This document shows, piece after piece, positions 57,601-64,000 of a stretch of 64,000 nucleotides of DNA. Origin of the DNA: Hyaloscypha bicolor E (taxonomy: Eukaryota; Ascomycota; Leotiomycetes; Helotiales; Hyaloscyphaceae); assembly GCF_002865645.1 (NCBI RefSeq), contig NW_020194575.1, positions 1,117,247 to 1,181,246 on the forward strand, written 5' to 3'. Numbering within the stretch: the first letter of the stretch is position 1; each line of letters starts with the position of its first letter. The position numbers and the translations under genes are program-made. The notes under the pieces are model-generated. The model had not been told where the DNA came from. It saw nothing but the letters and a program-made list of their open reading frames with translations, and ran no database searches.

Positions 57601-59400
57601 TAAAAAGAAATATATAATATTAATATAATTATTTAATATTTAATATATTAGTTAAAGAATTATTCTTAATATTATTATTATAATAAATATTATAGAATTA
57701 TATTTATATAATATCTTGCAAGCTTATATCTAATTAATAACCTTATTTAATTATAATTTCTATATTAATTTACTTTATAAGCTTATTAGAAAGCTAAATT
57801 TAAAGAATAATTCTATTCTAAAAGTTATAAAACTATTATATAATATACTAAAAGCTAGGAACTATTAGTTTAAGACTTATTATTTCTATTATATTAATAA
57901 GTTTTCTATAAAATAGTTAACTTATAACCCTTACTTCTTTTATAATAAGTAATTCTTCGGAATTATTAGCCTTTAAACTAATAATACCTTATTTATTAAT
58001 ACTAATAATTTTATAAAAGCAAAGTAACTAAAGCTTTAAAAGACCAAGTTTTTAATTAAAGAATATAAATACCTTACTTTTAACTATAATCTCAAGTTTA
58101 ATAAAGGTATTATTTATATAAATACTACCGGAATTACTTTTATATAGAAATACTAGTATAAAAACCTCTAAATTATTTCTATAAAAAATATTATTATTAT
58201 AAGTAATAAGAATACTATTTATTAAAATCTTTTTATTAAGAACTAATATATTATCTAATATACTAGAGAAATATATATTATATTAGTCTATTAACTAGAA
58301 GATTTATATAATCTATTAATTACTACTTAAGTTATTAAATTCTCGGAAACTAATATAAAAGTATTTAATAAATATATTTAATAGCAAATTAAGAATATTA
58401 CTAGAAAACTAAGATTTATAAAGCTAATAAAAAAGTTCTTATATTTAATGATTTTTATAAATGCTTTATTTGCAAATAATAAAGATTTCTTTTTCTAAAT
58501 TAGATATATTTTAGTTCTAGTAAATAGAACTAGATATACTAATATTATCTATTAGTTTTTTACTAAATATAAGAAAGTTATTAGAAGTATTCTAGCTTCG
58601 GAATTTTATAATATAACTTATAGCTTTAATATAAGCGCTTTAATTAAATTTATAATTAATAGAATACTAGAAATAGAACTATTATTAGTAGTTTATATAG
58701 ATTTAAAGTTATTATATAAATGTTTTATTAAATTAGATACTATTTGAAAGAAATATCTAATAATTAAAATAATATATCTTTACTAAATATATAAATAATA
58801 AGAGATTATAAAAGTTAAATAGATTAAAGGAAAATTAAATTCTACTAATTCTATAATAAAATTAAAGCTATTAAATACCCTTAAGTATTTAATTAATATA
58901 AATATAATATAGTTAGATATAAAGAAATAAGTTAAATATAAATAGAGTAGGAAATAGATATAGAAAACAAGAGAATATTATAAAAAGAGAAGTTATATAT
59001 AAAAGGCCGTAGCCTTTAGTATATAACTAAAACCCTAAAAGTAATATAGATATATAGAATATTTAGAAAAATCTAATACTAGACCGGATTAGAAAATTAG
59101 TATATAATTAAAGAAAAATACTATTTTTCGTGTTTTTTAAAGAAGTTCTAGTATTAATATAGCTATAGTTATTAATAATTATATAATATAATTATATAAT
59201 ATAATTATATAATATAATTATATAATATAGAAATAACTCGATTAATAACTAGTTTTTATTAGGCTTAGTAGATTTAGGAATTATATATTAATACTATAAT
59301 ATTATAATTCTTATTTCGGAATAATAACTACTTTATTAATTTATATAAATAGTATTTTATAATTATATAATAATATTATATATTTCTAATAAACTAATAA
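54700..59400 (+). mobile_element. Ty1/Copia element 2, plus strand, RIP-degraded
   Basis: Inverted copy of element 1, with homologous points mirrored about 53.51 kb (for example 51137-51157 and 55861-55881). Plus-strand remnants in order: a gag zinc-knuckle relic near 55405-55465 (KSCFIYKKPEYY, compare CFxCxKxGCxSxxH of fungal Copia), the protease relic IINTRAS at 55860-55880, and an RNase H relic near 58693-58860 (VYIDLKLLYKCFIKLDT, compare VYTDSKSLYxCLVKLGT). An LTR copy follows at about 58.95-59.4 kb. No 5' LTR of its own is seen. Confidence 0.75.
59178..59228 (+). repeat. 13-bp tandem repeat
   Basis: The unit AATTATATAATAT is repeated about four times within the LTR of element 2. It is absent from the equivalent part of element 1. 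Confidence 0.8.
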
Positions 59401-60485
59401 TTATAGTATATAAAATAAAGAGATTAATAAATAAATACTTAAAATATTTCAATTATTTACTAGTAACGGGAAAGAAAGCTATAAGATTACTTTTATATTT
59501 ATTATTATAAAAATAAATAATAAAGCCAGATATTATAGAATTAATTAAAAAATAATTAAAGAAAACTTAAAAAAGAATAAAAAAAGAAACTAAAAGGTAA
59601 TAATAAAAGAAGTTATTATATATATAGTTATTAGAAAGAAAGAGAATATATAATAATATAAAGAAGTTTTTTATAGAAATAAAGAATTACCTGAATTAAA
59701 TACTAGTTTTTATACTAGTTCTAATTAAAAATTACTATAACTAATTAATATATATTTCTAAGAACTCGTAAATAATCTCTAAAACCTCAGAAATATTTAT
59801 ATAAGTTTCTTATATAAATATTTTATTAAATTCTTTTTATAAAGCTATTTAGATTATTTTAATATAAGATCTAATAAATAGTATTAATTTCGTGAAATAA
59901 TACCTTAATACTTTAAATCGAGCTAATTAAAATACTTAATTCCTAAATAAAATTATAATTACTAGCTAGCCCTTATATCTGAAATATAATTACTATTTCT
60001 TCTAGCTTATTTAACCCTAATTTAATTAGACGATTTTTATATTTATTACTTAAATTATATTAGTAAAACTATTTTTTAAAATACTAGAAGTTTATATTAA
60101 TTAAATATATAATTAATTAAATATTTTACTAGAATAAATTAATAGATTTTAGAAACCAGATTTTAGGAAAAAGATATAATTATAATATATATAAAATTAT
60201 ATATAATCTAAAGATATATAATAAATCTCGAATATTACAAGTATTAATTAGGGAAATTAATAGCTCTTTAATATTATAATTATACTACTATTTATATTAT
60301 AAGCTTTAGGCTTATAAATTACTAAATATATATATTATTAAAAGCTTCTATTTAGAAAAGGCTTTTCTAGACCTTATAAGAAAAATAGAAATTAGTTTTA
60401 TAACTTACTAATTTATTTTATTATTTTATTACTTATTAATAAATACCTTATAATAATAGTTTTATTATTTTTAAATTAAGCTTTT

Positions 60486-60649
<164 letters not shown>

Positions 60650-62441
60650 GCTTTATATATTTATATTTTATTTAAGTTTTTTTTTATAGCTAGCTTTTAA
60701 TTAATTTTTTAAGTTATTTTATTTATATATATTAGTTTCTTATTTTACTAAAATATATTATTATTACTTTTTAATTCTTATTTAGTAATTTAGTAAAAGC
60801 TATTAAATATATAATATATAAATAAAAATATAATAAAAATATATAAATATTTTATAAGATATATAATAATAATTATTAGTATAGCTATTTCTTTAGAAAT
60901 TATATATATAGTTATAAGATATGAGATATAGGTAATAGGATATAAGTAATAGGATATGGGATATGGGATATAGTTATATAACTTTATATTCTATTAGTAA
61001 CTCGACTAGTAAACTAGATCCCTTTAGGCTTAGTAAATTTAGGAATTATATATTAATACTATAATACTATAATTCTTATTTCTAAATAATAACTTTACTA
61101 ACTAATATAAATAGTATTTTATAAATATATAATAATATTATATATTACTAGTAAACTAATATTAATTAGTTAGTACTTATAGATTAGAAATAGAATAGTT
61201 ATACTAAAAGAAATATCCGGTAGCCCTTAGTAATATTAATCTAACTATATTAAAAAGGGGAATTACCTATTAACTTTACGAAAAAGTATCCGGTAGCCTA
61301 AAAAAGAAAACTCTAGTTCTTACTAATTAATAAGCGGTTAGTTATTTAATTATTTAATTATTTAATTTCTACTATTCTTTAAAACTAACTTCTTTTAGCC
61401 CCAAGACTACTTTCTTAGAAACTATCTTTTTTACTTATATAATACCCGTATTTATAGGACTCTCTTTCCGGAATATATATCTTATATATATTCTTAAAGC
61501 TCTTTAACTACTACTTTGATTTTACTATTAAATCGAGTTTTTTAAGCTTTAGACTCTCCCGGAATCATAATATTTTACTTCCTAAATTTCTTATTATAGA
61601 TGAAATATTTAAGGGCAAAATATTTACTTTAATATTTATAATATCTCTAGATATCTAATATCTTAACTAGATATCTGGTATCTAAATCAGGTATCTAAAT
61701 ACCTTTACTATCGAACCCTATTATAAACTACCTTACTCTCGAATTCTTTTTATTATAAACTATATATATATACTAGAGAGGGCTTAGCCTTAAGAATTCG
61801 GGATAGTAAACTTTTAGAATAAATATAAATAGATAAAGAAATAGAAGAATAGTATTAATCTGGTTAGCTCTAATTATAAGGAAATCCTAGATTACCTTAA
61901 TACTAGATTATTCTAGTATAAGATAAAGAAGTTAATTAATAAGAACTTTTAGGAATTATTTAAGAAGAATTTCAGTAACTTTAATTTCGAGATATTTAAT
62001 TAACTAGATTAATATATACTATACTAATTACGAGCTATTTTATAATATAATAGTATTTATATTAAATATAACTATAATTGCTTTACTATTATATAGTCTC
62101 TAGTTAATACTATTTAGAAAAAAGAATAATATATCTAGACTATTAATAATATTATTATTACTAGATAAGACCTTAAGGCAGGCCCTATTACCTTATTATA
62201 TATATCTCTAAATAATAGTATTATAAGAAATTAATATACTAAACTAATTATTACTTATATTTCTTTATTATTTACTACTTTTCTATTATCTATAACTACT
62301 CTTACTAGTACCGGACTATAGAGAGCTAAAGCTAATAATCTCCTATTATCTCTACTATTTCTAAATAGCCCTTTAGCTAATTCTCTTACTATAAAGCTAA
62401 TTAGAGAAGTAATTAGTGTATTAAAAAAGTATTTAAGGTAT

Positions 62442-62905
62442 TTAAGGTATTTATAAATATTCATAAATATCTTAAATAGAATATAAGTAATATAATTCTC
62501 AAAAAATTAGAGTAAAGTAAAATATATATTTATAAATATTTATAAATACTAGTAATTACTAGTTATATAACTATAGAAAATCAAGGTTTACTTAATAATT
62601 ATTAAATAACTAAGGCGCCTATTAGCGGCTCTAGCCAAACTAAGCTAAGACCTATATAATACTAGCTAAGTACTAATTTTCTATAATAATAAACTAATTA
62701 TCTTCCTCGGAATCTTGTACTTTAGTTCGCTTACTAAGCCTTACTATTACCTAATTAGATAGCGAGGTGAAGCTAGAGCGGAAGCAGGTGGGAGCTTTAC
62801 CTAATATAGCTAGCGTTTCACGTGCAAATCACGTGTAAATTCACGTGCTTATTACTTAAAGTATTTATAAATATTTATAAATACCTTAATTAGAATATAA
62901 ATAAA
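62442..62905. repeat. pair of ~45-bp direct repeats around a less mutated island
   Basis: AAGGTATTTATAAATATT...TAGAATATAA at 62442-62485 recurs as AAAGTATTTATAAATATT...TAGAATATAA at about 62858-62905. The interval between contains the least AT-rich stretch of the block (62600-62850). Confidence 0.6.
62814..62848 (+). promoter_or_regulatory. three CACGTG E-box motifs
   Basis: TTCACGTGCAAATCACGTGT followed by AAATTCACGTGC gives three CACGTG hexamers about 13 bp apart. This is a bHLH (Cbf1/CDEI, Pho4-type) core. Function is unknown. Confidence 0.5.
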
Positions 62906-64000
62906 ATATAAGTAGTAAGTAAATTTTAATAAATAAAATAAAGTAATAGCCACTATTTTATTTTATTTTATTTATTTAATATACTAGAAGTAATAAAGAT
63001 ATATATTAAGATATAGAAATATAATAGAACTAATAATAGTTTTAACTAAAAACTTATTATTTTCCTTAATATTTACTAATATATAGAGCTTTTATAAGAG
63101 GTATTAGTAAAAACTTTTCCTATTATATTAAAAGAACTAGTATAAGATTACTTTTATAATAACTAGCTCTTTTAATATATATATAAAAAGGCTTATATAA
63201 ATATTTATAGCTTCTTTAAAGGCCCTGGTTTCTAATATTAAAACTTAGATAAATAAAATACTATTATAATAGTAACTATAATAGCTTAATACCCTAAAAA
63301 GACAATATTTAAGCTTGTTTAGTTATTAATTAATAACCTATATAAATTGTAATATAGACTAGTACTTGCCTTATAAAATACCAAATTCCTATATAATAAG
63401 ATTATTATTTCCTATTAAGGTATACTAGTATACTAATATATAGTCTCGAATTCTTTTCCTAATCTCGGCTAACTTATTAATAAGCTCTAATTATTTATTA
63501 CTACCTATAAAAAGAAATAATAAATTAATACTAAGATTCTTTTTACTAATTAATAATAGTATTCTTAAAATTCTCTAAACTACTATTTGTTCGGAAATTA
63601 TTAATACGGATCTAATTATAATTTTAAAACCCGTAATAATTACTTTAAGTCTTATAATTATAATAATTATATTCCGAAGTTATATTTTATATATAAGAAA
63701 CCCGAATACTACTTATAAAAATATATATTAGAGAAATAAGAGACTAAAAAGGCTCGATTTAAGAATAAAAACATTTACTAATTTAGATCCCGAAATACTT
63801 ATAACTTTAATAAATACTTTAGTAATACTTATATATAGTATATTACTAAATTTAAAGAAAAAGAAAATAACGAAAATAATAAGAATAAACTAGTAGGTAA
63901 TACTTTTAAAGCCTTATTAGTAGAAATAAATAAAGGAAAGAAATATTATTCTAATTTCTACTTTACTTCTATTAAGAGCTTTCTAGCTACTTCTATAGCT

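Larger units (their letters stand above)
60930..64000 (+). mobile_element. Ty1/Copia element 3, plus strand, 5' part, runs off the window
   Basis: An LTR copy at about 60930-61770 is followed by gag-region sequence. 62990-63100 closely matches the complement of 52240-52330 of element 1. 63590-63780 matches 55310-55500 of element 2 (shared blocks CCCGTAATAATTACTTTAAG and AAACCCGAATACTACTTAT). The gag region appears interrupted by unrelated sequence at about 62.25-62.95 kb. Confidence 0.7.

Noticed and set aside
62255..62464. 69-residue minus-strand open frame in the AT-rich block
   Set aside because: Low-complexity composition, no motif, and surrounded by degraded repeat; a chance frame.

Overview
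The window is nuclear DNA of a filamentous ascomycete (Pezizomycotina). The evidence is short (about 45-70 nt) GT-AG spliceosomal introns, a HET-domain gene, a Zn2Cys6 regulator, a Set1-type H3K4 methyltransferase, fungal cell-wall genes (BIG1, CSI2-like), and a large AT-rich block that looks like retrotransposons degraded by repeat-induced point mutation (RIP). A leotiomycete or relative would fit, but that is only an impression.

Layout. 0.6-2.8 kb (-): GPI-anchored aspartic protease in six exons. 4.8-6.3 kb (+): FAD-dependent monooxygenase. 7.1-8.1 kb (+): uncharacterised gene with a probable 3' frameshift, followed at 8.5-9.0 kb by a decayed tandem copy. 9.5-10.0 kb (+): TRM112. 10.8-14.8 kb (-): SET1. 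16.1-17.9 kb (+): HET-domain protein. 18.8-23.6 kb (+): three co-oriented genes (DapA-family aldolase, Zn2Cys6 regulator, ribokinase) that could form a small catabolic cluster. 23.8-26.2 kb: a decay zone with a 450-bp TA-flanked MITE, a truncated sugar-transporter relic, and a RidA-family pseudogene split by a second MITE. 26.5-28.2 kb (-): pyruvate/2-oxo-acid decarboxylase.

30.3-38.3 kb is a dense housekeeping block: an uncharacterised conserved protein (-), tropomyosin (+), RRP17/Nop25 (-), BIG1 (+), FCF1 (-) and a CSI2-like membrane protein (+). They alternate in divergent and convergent pairs. RRP17 and FCF1 both act in nucleolar rRNA processing; TRM112 also supports ribosome and tRNA methylation. 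BIG1 and the CSI2-like protein point to wall assembly.

38.3-47.3 kb has near-normal base composition but no gene I can support. It contains two diverged copies of a short repeat, one with a 45-nt poly-C run. From about 47.3 kb to the end, the sequence is extremely AT-rich and nearly ORF-free. It consists of at least three relics of one Ty1/Copia element: one on minus (about 47.6-54.0 kb), one on plus facing it (about 54.7-59.4 kb), and one entering from 60.9 kb and running off the window. Protease, zinc-knuckle and RNase H remnants are readable, with G-to-A changes at key codons.

Exon boundaries were deduced by eye from splice sites and frame continuity. Each spliced model called intact keeps a single open frame to its stop.
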